From contig NZ_FNLO01000011.1 of the NCBI RefSeq assembly GCF_900095735.1, positions 162,908 through 226,907 on the forward strand: 64,000 nucleotides of DNA. The letters run 5' to 3'. The stretch's first letter is position 1; every line of letters begins with the position of its first letter. This stretch comes from Chitinasiproducens palmae. Lineage in GTDB: Bacteria > Pseudomonadota > Gammaproteobacteria > Burkholderiales > Burkholderiaceae. A model generated the notes under the pieces. The model worked only from the letters and a program-made list of their open reading frames with translations. It was not told where the DNA came from and searched no databases. The position numbers and the translations under genes were made by a program. This document shows positions 28,456-39,417 of the stretch, in pieces.

Positions 28456-30281
28456 CCATGCAAGAGGTACGCGGCACGACCGCGGCGGCACGGCTCGCCG
28501 CACTACGCGCAACGATGCAAGCGCAGGGGTTGGCAGCGGTGGTCATCCCGTCGGCCGACCCCCATCTGTCCGAATATTTGCCGGAGCGCTGGCAGGGCAG
28601 GGCCTGGCTGTCCGGTTTCACCGGCTCGGTGGGGACGTTCGCGGCCACGCACGACGAAGCGGGTGTGTGGGTCGACAGCCGGTATTGGGTGCAGGCCGAA
28701 GCGCAACTGGCCGGCAGCGGCATCGCATTGATGCGGCTCGAACCGGGCGGCGAGAATCTGGTCGATTGGTTGGCGACCCGCTTGCGCGAGGGCGACGTGC
28801 TGGCCGTCGATGGCGAGACCTGCAGCCTGGTGGCTGCCGACCAGATGCAGCGCAGCCTCGCGGCGCGGGGCGTGGCGCTGCGCACCGACATCGACCCGCT
28901 GGCGGCGATCTGGCCGGACCGCGCGGGTCTGCCTGCCCGTCCGATCGGCCCGGCCGACCTCACCGCCGATACGTCGGTGCGCGGCGCACGCCTTGCCGAA
29001 GTGGCGGCGCGCACGCGAGCGACCGGGGCGCAGTGGCACTTCCTGTCCAGCCTGGACGATATCGCCTGGATCTTCGATCTGCGCGGGCAGGACGTGGACT
29101 ACAACCCGGTGTTCCTGGCGCACGCGTTGCTCGACGACGCGGGACGCGGGACGCTGTTCGTCGCGCCGGGCACGGTATCCGACACGCTGCGCCAGGCATT
29201 GGCCGACGATGGCATTGCGCTGGCGGACTACGAGCAGGTGCGTGCCCGCCTGGCGGCGCTGCCCGACGGCAGCCGTCTGCTGTTCGATGCGCGCCGCGTC
29301 GTCGTCGCGATGATCGAGGCGGCGGTCGGCAACCTTGCCGCGCCGCGACTGGGCATCGTCGACGCGATCAATCCGTCGACGCTCCTGAAGTCTCGCAAGA
29401 CCTCCGATGAGCTGGCGCGCGTGCGGCGCACGATGGTTGCCGACGGCGCGGCGCTGTGCGAGTTCTTCGCGTGGTTCGACGCGGCGCTGGCCGCCGGCGA
29501 GCCGCTCACCGAACTGACCGTGGACGAACGGCTCGGCGCATGCCGTGCCGCAAAGCCGGGTTACGTCTGCGCGAGTTTCGCGACGATCGCCGGCTTCAAC
29601 GCCAATGGCGCGATGCCGCATTACCGTGCAACCACGGAAGCGCACGCGTCCATTGCGGGAGACGGCCTGCTGCTGATCGACTCGGGCGGTCAATATCGTG
29701 ATGGCACGACGGACATCACCCGGATGGTGCCGATCGGCACGCCCAGCGCGGCGCAGAAACGCGACTGCGCGCTTGTCCTGAAAGGCATGATCGGGCTGTC
29801 GCGCGCGGTCTTTCCCGACGGCCTGCGCGCCGCGATGCTCGATGCGCTGGCTCGCGCGCCGCTGTGGGCCGAAGGCTTGAACTACGGTCATGGCACCGGC
29901 CACGGCGTGGGTTTCTTCCTGAACGTCCACGAAGGCCCGCAATCAATCTCGTGCTACTCGCCCGCCGAGCCGCACACGGCAATGCGCGAAGGCATGATCA
30001 CTTCGGTCGAGCCGGGGCTTTATCGAGAGGGCGGCTGGGGCGTGCGCATCGAGAATCTCGTGGCCGCGGTGCGGGGCCCGGCTACCGAATTCGGCGAGTT
30101 TCTCGCGTTCGAGACGCTCACCCTGTGTCCGATCGACACGCGTTGCATCGACCTCACGCTGCTCGACGATGGCGAACGGCGCTGGTTGAACGACTACCAT
30201 GCGACGGTGCGCAGCCGTCTCGGCGATGCGGTGCACGGTGCCGCGCACGACTGGCTGATCGCACGCACCGAGCCGGTCTGA
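28452..30281 (+). CDS. M24 family Xaa-Pro aminopeptidase (APP1 type)
   Basis: A 609-residue metallo-aminopeptidase releasing the N-terminal residue before proline. The three-domain architecture matches the long eukaryote-like aminopeptidase P1: two creatinase-N domains (about 1-310) and a pita-bread catalytic domain. Metal ligands are visible as two Asp in LIDSGGQYRDGTTDITR, His in GHGTGHGVGFFLNVHEGPQ, and Glu in ITSVEPGLYREGGWGVRIENL. ATG 28452 overlaps the upstream small gene's stop. The open frame from 28191 covers that gene in another frame and is not used. No signal peptide is seen, so it should be cytoplasmic. Confidence 0.92.
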   Translation: MTMQEVRGTTAAARLAALRATMQAQGLAAVVIPSADPHLSEYLPERWQGRAWLSGFTGSVGTFAATHDEAGVWVDSRYWVQAEAQLAGSGIALMRLEPGGENLVDWLATRLREGDVLAVDGETCSLVAADQMQRSLAARGVALRTDIDPLAAIWPDRAGLPARPIGPADLTADTSVRGARLAEVAARTRATGAQWHFLSSLDDIAWIFDLRGQDVDYNPVFLAHALLDDAGRGTLFVAPGTVSDTLRQALADDGIALADYEQVRARLAALPDGSRLLFDARRVVVAMIEAAVGNLAAPRLGIVDAINPSTLLKSRKTSDELARVRRTMVADGAALCEFFAWFDAALAAGEPLTELTVDERLGACRAAKPGYVCASFATIAGFNANGAMPHYRATTEAHASIAGDGLLLIDSGGQYRDGTTDITRMVPIGTPSAAQKRDCALVLKGMIGLSRAVFPDGLRAAMLDALARAPLWAEGLNYGHGTGHGVGFFLNVHEGPQSISCYSPAEPHTAMREGMITSVEPGLYREGGWGVRIENLVAAVRGPATEFGEFLAFETLTLCPIDTRCIDLTLLDDGERRWLNDYHATVRSRLGDAVHGAAHDWLIARTEPV

Positions 30282-30397
30282 GCGCGCCGGTCGGCGCGAC
30301 GGAACCGGGCCCGTGTCAGCGACGCGCGACGCGAGAGAAGGAGCGGACCGAGCGGGGCGTCAGGCGTGGCGGCTGGCGTCCGCCCCGCTACGGCACA

Positions 30398-31603
30398 TCA
30401 CTGGCCGATCAGGTTCAGCAACGCGCCGCCCAGTCCCTTGGCGGTTTCGCCAAGTCCTTTTGCGACGCCTTCGGAACTGACGCCGAGCGCACGCGCGAAG
30501 CCAGCGGCGAAACGCGTCGCGATGCCCTCGTCGAGCGAGAACTTCGGGTCTTTCAAGTCGCCGCTCAAGGTGAAGTCCAGCGAAATGACACCCTTGTGAT
30601 CTTCGAGTGCCGCCAGCACTACCTCGCGCGGCAGGGCGGCCAGCGTGCCTTGCTCGCCCAGGCGAAGATCGTGCAGGTCCAGGCGTCCGTTCGCATCCAG
30701 GCGAGGATGCCTGACGCGGGTCCGCATCGTCAGATCGGCGGTGCCGCCCGCGAGCAACCCGGGTGAGCGGCGCATCAGATAGGGCGCAAGCAGCGTCACG
30801 TCGGCTTGACGCAAGCGCGTCTCGATATCGACGTCGCTGCTCGCCAGCGCAATCCAGCCATGGGTGTGAAGGGTGCCGCCGCTGCCGCGCTGGTGCAGAC
30901 GGCCTTGCAGGTCGAATGCCGTGTGGGCGTTCGTCGGCGGAAAGTGCAGGTCGTCGATGCGCAGCTTGAAGTCGTCGATGCGCAACCGGTAGGGCGGCGT
31001 GGCGACCACCGCGTCGTAATAATCAAGCTGGCCACTTTCGACGATGATCTGCCCGATGTCGGTGGGCCGTCGCGGCCGCGCCGCGGCCTCGCCGCTGGCG
31101 CCGGAGACGGCCGACGCGTCGCGCCGCTCTGAATCAATGGCGGCACTGGCTGCGCTGGCGCCGTTGGCACGCGTGGCAACGGCGGTGGCGTCGGCGCCCT
31201 GCGCGCCTGCTGCGGCCGCCGTGCGCCGCAGCGTCGGCAGCACTTCGAGACGACCATTGCGGTTGCGACGCACCGACAGATAGACGTCGGTGCCGACGAC
31301 ACGTCGAATCACCGTGCGATGAGCCAGCAATTCGCGCCAGGACGGTTCGAACACGAGGCGACGGGCACGCAGCGTTTCGCGCGCTGGCCAGCCGGCGGGC
31401 GCGCCGATCACCACGTCTTCCAGCACCACCTGATGGAGCCCGACATGGATCGCCCCGGCATGTCCAAGCGGGCCGAGCAGCGTGACGATGCGCTTCTCGA
31501 CCGCACGCGTGGCCAGATGTGCCGCCAGCGCCGCGGCGAGCGCCAACAGCACAATGGCGATCGCGCCGACGCGGAGCCACTTGCGGGTACCTCGATCCAT
31601 CAC
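30398..31603 (-). CDS. DUF748/AsmA-like membrane-anchored protein
   Basis: A 401-residue protein with one N-terminal membrane helix (about residues 10-33, VGAIAIVLLALAAALAAHLA) and a long periplasmic part. The part after it (VLEDVVIGAPAGWPARETLRARRLVFEPSW) and the C-terminal GTADLTMRTRVRHPRLDANG region have the repetitive beta pattern of AsmA/DUF748 proteins, which in related systems form lipid-conducting grooves between membranes. Residues 125-185 are an Ala/Arg-rich low-complexity insert. It is about half the length of typical DUF748 proteins. It follows ettA on the minus strand, 46 bp away. The function is inferred from the fold class only. Confidence 0.7.
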   Translation of the reverse strand: MMDRGTRKWLRVGAIAIVLLALAAALAAHLATRAVEKRIVTLLGPLGHAGAIHVGLHQVVLEDVVIGAPAGWPARETLRARRLVFEPSWRELLAHRTVIRRVVGTDVYLSVRRNRNGRLEVLPTLRRTAAAAGAQGADATAVATRANGASAASAAIDSERRDASAVSGASGEAAARPRRPTDIGQIIVESGQLDYYDAVVATPPYRLRIDDFKLRIDDLHFPPTNAHTAFDLQGRLHQRGSGGTLHTHGWIALASSDVDIETRLRQADVTLLAPYLMRRSPGLLAGGTADLTMRTRVRHPRLDANGRLDLHDLRLGEQGTLAALPREVVLAALEDHKGVISLDFTLSGDLKDPKFSLDEGIATRFAAGFARALGVSSEGVAKGLGETAKGLGGALLNLIGQ

Positions 31604-31649
31604 CGGCCTCCTAGCGATGTGGGCGCCCGCGGGTGGCGCGCCGGTGGCA

Positions 31650-33317
<1,668 letters not shown>

Positions 33318-33583
33318 CGTGCAAAGCGCTGGAGAGGTTCAAACGACGATTCTACGGCATCGACTCGCGAGCCGGCGAGCGGACGCGGCACATTCGGGAC
33401 CGGCGCCCGGCGTATCTGCCGCGTTTCACTGGAACTGCGTCCGTCTCGCGCCCGTCTTGTGTCCGTTTCGCGCCTGTTTAGCGCCTGTTTAGCGCCCATC
33501 CTCGCCCGTGCCGGGGCCGTTTCGGCGCAGCCGACCCGCCAGGGCACGGTATCATCCGCACTTTGCGTTTCAGGTCTCCGTCG

Positions 33584-34492
33584 ATGACTGACCCCCGCCG
33601 TACAACGACATGGACGGCTTTCTGCCTGCCGCTGGCCGCAGCGATGATCTGGGCGGTCAATATGGTGGTGACGAAGATGTCCGTCTCGGTCATCTCGCCT
33701 TCGTCGATCGCGTTCTACCGTTGGGTGCTTGCCGCCGTGCTGTTGACGCCGTTCGTCGCGCGAGGCGTCTGGCGCGCCCGCCGCGCGATCGCCGCGCAGT
33801 TCTGGCGGCTGGCCGTGCTCGGCGGCCTGGGCATGGCGCTGTACCAGGGAATGGCCTACGTCGCGGCGCGCAGCACCACGGCGACGAACCTCGGCATCAT
33901 CACCTCGCTGGTTCCCGCAATGACGATCGGCGTCAATGTCGTCCTCACGCGCACGTTGCCGCGCGCAACGGCAGTGGTCGGCGGGCTGCTGTCCCTGTTC
34001 GGGCTTGCCGTGCTGCTGGGCCATGGCGACCCGCGCAACCTGCTGGAGATCGGCATCGGCACGGGCGATGGACTGATGATGATCGCATCGCTGGCCTACG
34101 CGCTCTATACCGTCTTGATCCGGAAGTGGGCGATGCCGATCGATCCCTGGCATTCGCTGTACGTGCAGATTCTGATCGGCGTGCTGCTGCAACTGCCCAC
34201 CTTCCTGGCGACGGAGCCGTCGCCGCTGACGGCGCGCAATGTGCCGCTGGTGCTGTACGCCGCGCTGCTGCCGTCACTGCTCGCGCCGTATATGTGGATG
34301 GAGAGCCTGCGTCGCCTGGGCGCCGACCGGACCAGTCTGTTCCTCAATCTGGTGCCGATCGGCACTGCGCTGATCGCGGCCGCACTGCTTGGCGAACAGT
34401 TGCACCTGTACCACCTGACCGGCGGCGGCGTCGCGATCGCCGGCGTGGCATTGGCACAGTGGAACGGCCGCGCGTTCCGACGCGTGCGCTGA
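33584..34492 (+). CDS. EamA family DMT transporter
   Basis: A 302-residue protein with ten predicted membrane helices in two EamA repeats (about residues 12-140 and 150-285). The N-terminal repeat has PLAAAMIWAVNMVVTKM and the exit loop SSIAFYRWVLA typical of the drug/metabolite exporter superfamily. Substrate unknown; most relatives export amino acids or drugs. ATG 33584 (MTDPRRTTTW) follows an AGG; the frame starting at 33563 adds seven residues. It is divergent from ettA. Confidence 0.87.
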   Translation: MTDPRRTTTWTAFCLPLAAAMIWAVNMVVTKMSVSVISPSSIAFYRWVLAAVLLTPFVARGVWRARRAIAAQFWRLAVLGGLGMALYQGMAYVAARSTTATNLGIITSLVPAMTIGVNVVLTRTLPRATAVVGGLLSLFGLAVLLGHGDPRNLLEIGIGTGDGLMMIASLAYALYTVLIRKWAMPIDPWHSLYVQILIGVLLQLPTFLATEPSPLTARNVPLVLYAALLPSLLAPYMWMESLRRLGADRTSLFLNLVPIGTALIAAALLGEQLHLYHLTGGGVAIAGVALAQWNGRAFRRVR

Positions 34493-35078
34493 CAGCCCAA
34501 GCCCGCCGCAAGTTGGCGCGCTCGTAGGCTGCCGAGCCGGCCGGTCGCATCTTGGTCGGCGATGCCAGGGCGGGGCGCCAAGACGCCAGCGCATGTCTGG
34601 GCGCCATCTAGCGCTGCATCGGCTGTCTCACCGTTGCTTGCGCGCACATCGCACATCGCACATCGCACATCTTGCCCCGTGTATCTCGCAGCGTGCATCG
34701 AGGGTGCGCCGCAGATGTCGTCAATGCCGAAATTCACACGTTCCGCCCGTCTCCCGCATCCTCATCCTGTTTTCCCGCCGCCGCACCTCGCCGCCGTCGA
34801 GCGCCAAGCCGGCAGCGTCGCTGCGCCAAGGGCGTCAACCGCGCGACATCGCCTGTCACGGCGGCGATCGATTCCTTTCCAAATGGCACTTAAGCACGCG
34901 CTCCCGGCGAATTTAATGGGATGAAATGGCCGGTTTCGACGTTGACCGAGTGAAACGCTTTCAATAAGTTTGTCCGGGTGCGTGTGGGTGCGGCGTCCGT
35001 CCAGATTGTCGTGGAACGAAGCGATTCCAACGGGTGCGCGCGCACAGACGCCAATGCGACCGCATAACCGGAATCTCT
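34493..35078. other. 586-bp gap with a heptamer repeat and a candidate promoter
   Basis: No gene is visible. The heptamer GCACATC is repeated four times in tandem at 34644-34671. At 34942-34970 TTGACC, 17 bp and TAAGTT form a plausible sigma70 promoter for the acyltransferase/GH39 pair, about 100 bp before its start. The last 200 bp are AT-richer than the surroundings. Confidence 0.5.
34942..34970 (+). promoter_or_regulatory. Candidate sigma70 promoter of the acyltransferase/GH39 pair
   Basis: TTGACC at 34942-34947 and TAAGTT at 34965-34970 are separated by exactly 17 bp. The -10 is weak. It would give a leader of about 100 nt before the ATG at 35079. Confidence 0.45.
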
Positions 35079-36194
35079 ATGCAAAAAATACAATTCGAAG
35101 TACTGAATGGAATGCGGGGCGTGGCAGCGGTTCTGATTGTCGTGTTCCACGTGACCGGCATCAGCCGCGGCTTTGATTTCAACCGCCTGTTCGTCGGCCA
35201 TGCCTATCTCGCCGTCGACTTCTTCTTTCTCTTGTCCGGCTTCGTCATTGCCTACACCTACGACGGCCGATGGTCACGGATGAGCGTCGTACAGTTCTTC
35301 GAGCGGCGTTTGGTCAGGCTGCATCCGCTGGTCGTGTTGGCCGGCCTGCTAGGCCTGATCGGTTATCTGCTCGATCCTTCGGCACCCACGGCGGTGGGCT
35401 GGCCGCTGGCGATGCTCATCGTGACGTTTTTGCTTGGCCTGCTTCTCGTACCATCGCCAGCGCTTCCCGGACGTGAGGACTGGCTGTTCTCGCTGAACTC
35501 GCCGCTCTGGTCGCTTTGGCTCGAATACATCGGCAACGCGCTCTACGCGTTGCTATTGCACCGTTGGACCACACGAATGCTTGCAGTGAGCGCGTTGTTG
35601 GCCAACCTTGCATTGATCTGGATGGCGAGCACCACCGGAAAATTCGTCGGAGGCTTCGGCTGGCAGACCCTTTGGGTCGCGCCGTTCCGACTGCTGCCGC
35701 CATTTCTGATGGGGCTGTTGGTCGCGCGCGTGTGGCGCCGGCTGCCGGCGTGCCGGATCGGTTTCACCTGGCTCGCGCTGCTGTTGACCGGCGTGATTGC
35801 CGCGCCGGTGCTGCCGTCGATCGACGGCATCTCGTTGAACGGTCTGTTCGATGCGTTGTGCATTGCGGTGCTCTTTCCGCTGATGGTGTTCGCCGGCATT
35901 GCCTCGCCATCGAATGCCGCGACCAACGCGTGCTGCCGCTTCGTCGGCGCGCTGTCGTTCCCGCTGTACGCGACGCACATGCCGTTCGTCTACGTCTATG
36001 GCGCGTACGTGCGGTCGCTCGGCATCGACGGGCCCGTCCTGCATGTTCTCGATGCCGCGGTGGTCGCCGCACTGCTGCTGCTCGCCTGGCTGTTCCATCG
36101 ATTCTGGGATGAACCGATACGCATGCGTCTGTCCGCATGGACCGCACGCGCCAATCGCGCGGCGCATCTGGCCGATTCACAGGGAGACCGCTGA
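35079..36194 (+). CDS. Acyltransferase 3 family membrane protein
   Basis: A 371-residue integral membrane acyltransferase with about ten helices, the OafA/NodX type that transfers acetyl or other acyl groups to sugars. Conserved family residues are visible: the N-terminal LNGMRGVAAVLIVVFHVT with the R-x10-H pair (Arg13 and His24 in this protein), and AVDFFFLLSGFVIAYTY with the SGF motif. The periplasmic SGNH extension is absent. ATG 35079 is chosen since the upstream frame is not conserved. Its TGA overlaps the ATG of the GH39 gene, showing tight coupling. It probably decorates a surface or secreted polysaccharide. Confidence 0.88.
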   Translation: MQKIQFEVLNGMRGVAAVLIVVFHVTGISRGFDFNRLFVGHAYLAVDFFFLLSGFVIAYTYDGRWSRMSVVQFFERRLVRLHPLVVLAGLLGLIGYLLDPSAPTAVGWPLAMLIVTFLLGLLLVPSPALPGREDWLFSLNSPLWSLWLEYIGNALYALLLHRWTTRMLAVSALLANLALIWMASTTGKFVGGFGWQTLWVAPFRLLPPFLMGLLVARVWRRLPACRIGFTWLALLLTGVIAAPVLPSIDGISLNGLFDALCIAVLFPLMVFAGIASPSNAATNACCRFVGALSFPLYATHMPFVYVYGAYVRSLGIDGPVLHVLDAAVVAALLLLAWLFHRFWDEPIRMRLSAWTARANRAAHLADSQGDR

Positions 36195-37780
36195 TGAGCG
36201 ACCGCGACCTTTCAGCATTCGTCGACGATACGATCGATGCGCCACGACGTCGGACGCTGCGTCGTCTCGCGGGCTTCGCGGCGTTGCCGTTGCTCCCCGC
36301 ATGCCTGCCTGGATGCGGCGGGGACACCGGTGTCGCACGCGGCTATCGCGACGTCAGCATCGACGCCAGCGCGCCGGGCGCGCCGATCCGCTCGCTGCGG
36401 GGCGTCAATGGGCCACCGCTGCCCGGCGTCCAGGCCAGCGGCCACATCCCGTCGGGTACCACCGCGGTCAAGCCTATCTTCAATCCGCGCTGCCTCGATC
36501 TGCGCGATGCCTATCGCAAAATGGGCATCGACTTCGTGCGCACGCACGATGTCGACGCGTTCGGCACGGGCGATCTCGACGGCTCGGCGCCGAACCGCAT
36601 GTTTCCCGAGCTCGGCGCCGATCCCACGGACCCGGCGAGCTATCGCTTCCAGGCGATGGATCGCGTCATGGCCGGCGTCGCCGATTGCGGTGCAACGCCT
36701 TTTTTCCGGTTGGGACGCAGCGACCGTTCGATGATCGCGCAGATCGGCAATGGCGGGCCGCCAGCGGACATGGACCGTTTCGCCGAGGCCGCCGCGTACG
36801 TCGTCAGGCACTACAACCAGGGCTGGGCGAATGGCCGTCGCGACGACGTGCGCTATTGGGAAATCTGGAACGAACCCGATATCCGCCCGTGGTTCTGGAC
36901 TGGCGACACCGACCAGTATTTCCAGCTCTATGCGAAAGTCGCCCGCTCGTTGCAGCGAGTCGACCCGACGCTGCGCATCGGTGGACCGTCGAGCGTCGTC
37001 AACAGCAACGCATTTGGCTTGGAGCGCGATTTCCTCGACTTCGTCCGCCGCGAACGGCTGCCGCTCGACTTCTATTCGATGCACTGGTATCCGGTGTTCG
37101 ACGACCCGTTCGATCTGGTCCGGATCGCCAGGAAGTTCCGTACGCTCCTCGATCAGCATGGCTTCGGTGCGACCGAACTGCATCTGAACGAATGGAACTA
37201 CGCGCTGCGCTCGCACACCACCGAGGCCCGCCACGCCGCCTTTGTCGCGGTCTCGCTGATGCTGTTGCAGGACGCGCCGGTCGACCGCGCCGCAATGTAT
37301 GCCCGCACCATGCCGCTGATCCATGACGATGGCGAGCTCACCGCCGCAGGGCAGGTGTTCGTCGCGCTCGCCGGCTTCGACGGCATGCACCGGCTGTCGA
37401 TGAGCGGGGGCGACGACGAGGGCTTCGCCGTGCTCGGCGGCCTCAGCCCCGACGCGCGACGCGCCCGGGTGCTCATCGCCAATTACGAGATCGATGCCGA
37501 CCACCTGGGGCCGCTGCCCAACGGCAACGACATCGAAGTGCTGCCCGATGTCGTGCTGACCGTACCGGACCGCCGCACCATCACCTATCGCAACAACGCC
37601 GGCTACCGCCTGTCACTCGACGGCCTGCGCTGGCCGCGCGGCGCCCGCGTGAGCCGTCACCGCATCGACGAGCAACGGCGCCTCGAACGAGTGGAAACGA
37701 TAGACGTTGCTCCCGGACAGCGGCTGGAACGCGCGATGCCACCGTCGACAGTCGAACTGTTGCTGGCCGAGGCACTTTGA
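36194..37780 (+). CDS. GH39-family glycosidase, probable exported lipoprotein
   Basis: A 528-residue protein. After a basic/twin-arginine N-terminus (RRRTLRRLAG, residues 18-27) comes a hydrophobic stretch and LPACLPGC, with Cys37 or Cys41 as a possible lipid-modified residue. The catalytic domain is a GH39/clan A TIM barrel: acid/base Glu227 in IWNEPD and nucleophile Glu333 in LHLNEWNY. A C-terminal beta domain covers about 400-528. Relatives include beta-xylosidases and PslG, the endoglycosidase of the Pseudomonas Psl exopolysaccharide operon. Start and acyltransferase stop overlap by one base. A role in trimming or secretion of an acylated polysaccharide is inferred; no polymerase or glycosyltransferase genes are nearby. 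Confidence 0.82.
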   Translation: MSDRDLSAFVDDTIDAPRRRTLRRLAGFAALPLLPACLPGCGGDTGVARGYRDVSIDASAPGAPIRSLRGVNGPPLPGVQASGHIPSGTTAVKPIFNPRCLDLRDAYRKMGIDFVRTHDVDAFGTGDLDGSAPNRMFPELGADPTDPASYRFQAMDRVMAGVADCGATPFFRLGRSDRSMIAQIGNGGPPADMDRFAEAAAYVVRHYNQGWANGRRDDVRYWEIWNEPDIRPWFWTGDTDQYFQLYAKVARSLQRVDPTLRIGGPSSVVNSNAFGLERDFLDFVRRERLPLDFYSMHWYPVFDDPFDLVRIARKFRTLLDQHGFGATELHLNEWNYALRSHTTEARHAAFVAVSLMLLQDAPVDRAAMYARTMPLIHDDGELTAAGQVFVALAGFDGMHRLSMSGGDDEGFAVLGGLSPDARRARVLIANYEIDADHLGPLPNGNDIEVLPDVVLTVPDRRTITYRNNAGYRLSLDGLRWPRGARVSRHRIDEQRRLERVETIDVAPGQRLERAMPPSTVELLLAEAL

Positions 37781-37988
37781 TGGGCCTTTGAAGCGGGGGG
37801 CGTGGACGCGGGGATGCATCTCTGCCGCGCTGAAGCGCCGAGTGCGGGCCGCCGGTCCGACCGCGGCGCCCGCGTAGAGGCGATATAACGGAAGCGCCGG
37901 GAGCGGCACGGAACGACGCCCGCGCCGAGATGTTTGCCACCGGCGGCCGCTTGTGCCGCGCGGCACGCGTGCGACCGGTGATGCAGTG

Positions 37989-38010
37989 TCAGACGTTGAT
38001 CAGACGTTGA
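37989..38010. repeat. 11-bp tandem duplication at the ychF stop
   Basis: TCAGACGTTGA occurs twice in tandem at 37989-37999 and 38000-38010. The second copy encodes the last ychF codons and stop on the minus strand, so the duplication gives an extra out-of-frame copy of the end of the gene. It has no predicted effect on the protein. Confidence 0.7.
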
Positions 38011-39094
38011 ACAAGAAGTTCAACACGTCGCCATCCTTCACGACATATTCCTTGCCTTCGGCGCGCATCTTGCCGGCTTCCTTCGCGCCCGATTCGCCCT
38101 TGTAGGTGATGAAGTCGTCGAAGGCGATGGTCTGGGCGCGGATGAAGCCGCGTTCGAAGTCGGTGTGGATCACGCCGGCCGCTTGCGGTGCGGTGTCGCC
38201 GATGCGGATCGTCCAGGCGCGCACTTCCTTCACGCCGGCGGTGAAGTAGGTCTGCAGGCCGAGCAGCTTGAAGCCGGCGCGGATCACGCGGTTCAGGCCC
38301 GGCTCGTCCATGCCCATGTCGGCGAGGAACACGCGCTTGTCCTCGTCTTCCATGTCGCCGATTTCGGCTTCGATGGCCGCGCAGACTGCGACGACCGGTG
38401 CGTTCTCGCCTTCGGCGTAGCGCACGACGGCGTCGAGCAGGGGGTTGTCCTGGAAGCCGTCGTCACGGACGTTGGCGACGTACATCGCCGGCTTGGCGGT
38501 GATCAGGCAGAACGGCTTGAGCAAGGCGCGTTCTTCGTCGTCGAGCGAGAGGCCGCGCACCGGCTTGGCCTGGTCGAGTTGCGCGCGGACCTTGTCCAGC
38601 ACCGCGAGCAGCTTGGCGGCTTCCTTGTCGTTGCCGGACTTGGCGGCCTTCGCGTAGCGCGCGTGCGCTTTCTCGATGGTGCCCAGGTCGGCCAGTGCGA
38701 GCTCGGTGTTGATCACCTCGATGTCGGAGATCGGATCGACCTTGCCGGCGACGTGGATGACGTTCTCGTCCTCGAAGCAGCGCACGACGTGCGTGATGGC
38801 GTCGGTTTCGCGGATGTTGGCGAGGAACTGATTGCCCAGGCCCTCGCCCTTGGACGCGCCAGCGACCAGTCCGGCGATGTCGACGAACTCCACCACGGCC
38901 GGCACGACGCGCTCCGGCTTGACGATCTCGGACAGCGCGTCGAGACGGGCATCGGGCACCTCGACGATGCCGACGTTCGGTTCGATCGTGCAGAACGGGT
39001 AGTTTTCCGCGGCGATGCCCGCCTTGGTCAGCGCGTTGAAGAGGGTCGACTTGCCGACGTTGGGCAGGCCGACGATGCCGCATTTGAGGCTCAT
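38000..39094 (-). CDS. ychF: Ribosome-associated ATPase/GTPase YchF (OBG family)
   Basis: A 364-residue P-loop NTPase that prefers ATP and binds the ribosome. G1 is [11 protein letters not shown] at residues 8-18, G3 is [17 protein letters not shown] near residue 70, and NVRD-type G4 (YVANVRDDG) replaces NKxD, as is typical for YchF. The C-terminal TGS domain ends [21 protein letters not shown]. Length equals the E. coli protein (363). The open frame to 40873 beyond ATG 39094 is a shadow. It is downstream of the recombinase gene on the same strand. Confidence 0.97.
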   Translation of the reverse strand: MSLKCGIVGLPNVGKSTLFNALTKAGIAAENYPFCTIEPNVGIVEVPDARLDALSEIVKPERVVPAVVEFVDIAGLVAGASKGEGLGNQFLANIRETDAITHVVRCFEDENVIHVAGKVDPISDIEVINTELALADLGTIEKAHARYAKAAKSGNDKEAAKLLAVLDKVRAQLDQAKPVRGLSLDDEERALLKPFCLITAKPAMYVANVRDDGFQDNPLLDAVVRYAEGENAPVVAVCAAIEAEIGDMEDEDKRVFLADMGMDEPGLNRVIRAGFKLLGLQTYFTAGVKEVRAWTIRIGDTAPQAAGVIHTDFERGFIRAQTIAFDDFITYKGESGAKEAGKMRAEGKEYVVKDGDVLNFLFNV

Positions 39095-39283
39095 AGCTGT
39101 ATCGTCAGAATCGGTGGCGCAGCGCGCCGTCCGGCAGGCGCAGCGTACGGGCCGGCGGGGCCGGGCCGCGAAGGTGCTGCGCGAAGGCCCGATCGCACGC
39201 GAAGCGGGACCGGGAAGCAGGGAAAAGGGCGATTGTAACGCTTTCGTCGGACCATCCGACGCTCGCCGGGGCACCAGGACGGC

Positions 39284-39347
39284 AGGACGCAAGGACGCAA
39301 GGACGCAAGGACGCAAGGACGCAAGGACGCAAGGACGCAAGGACGAC
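39284..39347. repeat. 8-bp simple-sequence repeat, 8 units
   Basis: AGGACGCA is repeated seven times exactly from 39284, with an eighth imperfect unit ending at 39347. A second array, two copies of a 19-bp unit containing GGTGTCGGGCG, is at about 39369-39408. Both lie in the gap between the recombinase stop (39418) and ychF. An array of this type is prone to slippage. Confidence 0.9.
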
Positions 39348-39417
39348 ATGCGGCGTCGCTGCGGGCGCCGCGGTGTCGGGCGCGCGCCGCGGTGTCGGGC
39401 GCGCGCCGCCCTTGCAC

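Noticed and set aside
39284..39347. Possible CRISPR array
   Set aside because: Units are 8 bp, directly adjacent, with no spacers and no cas genes. It is a simple tandem repeat.
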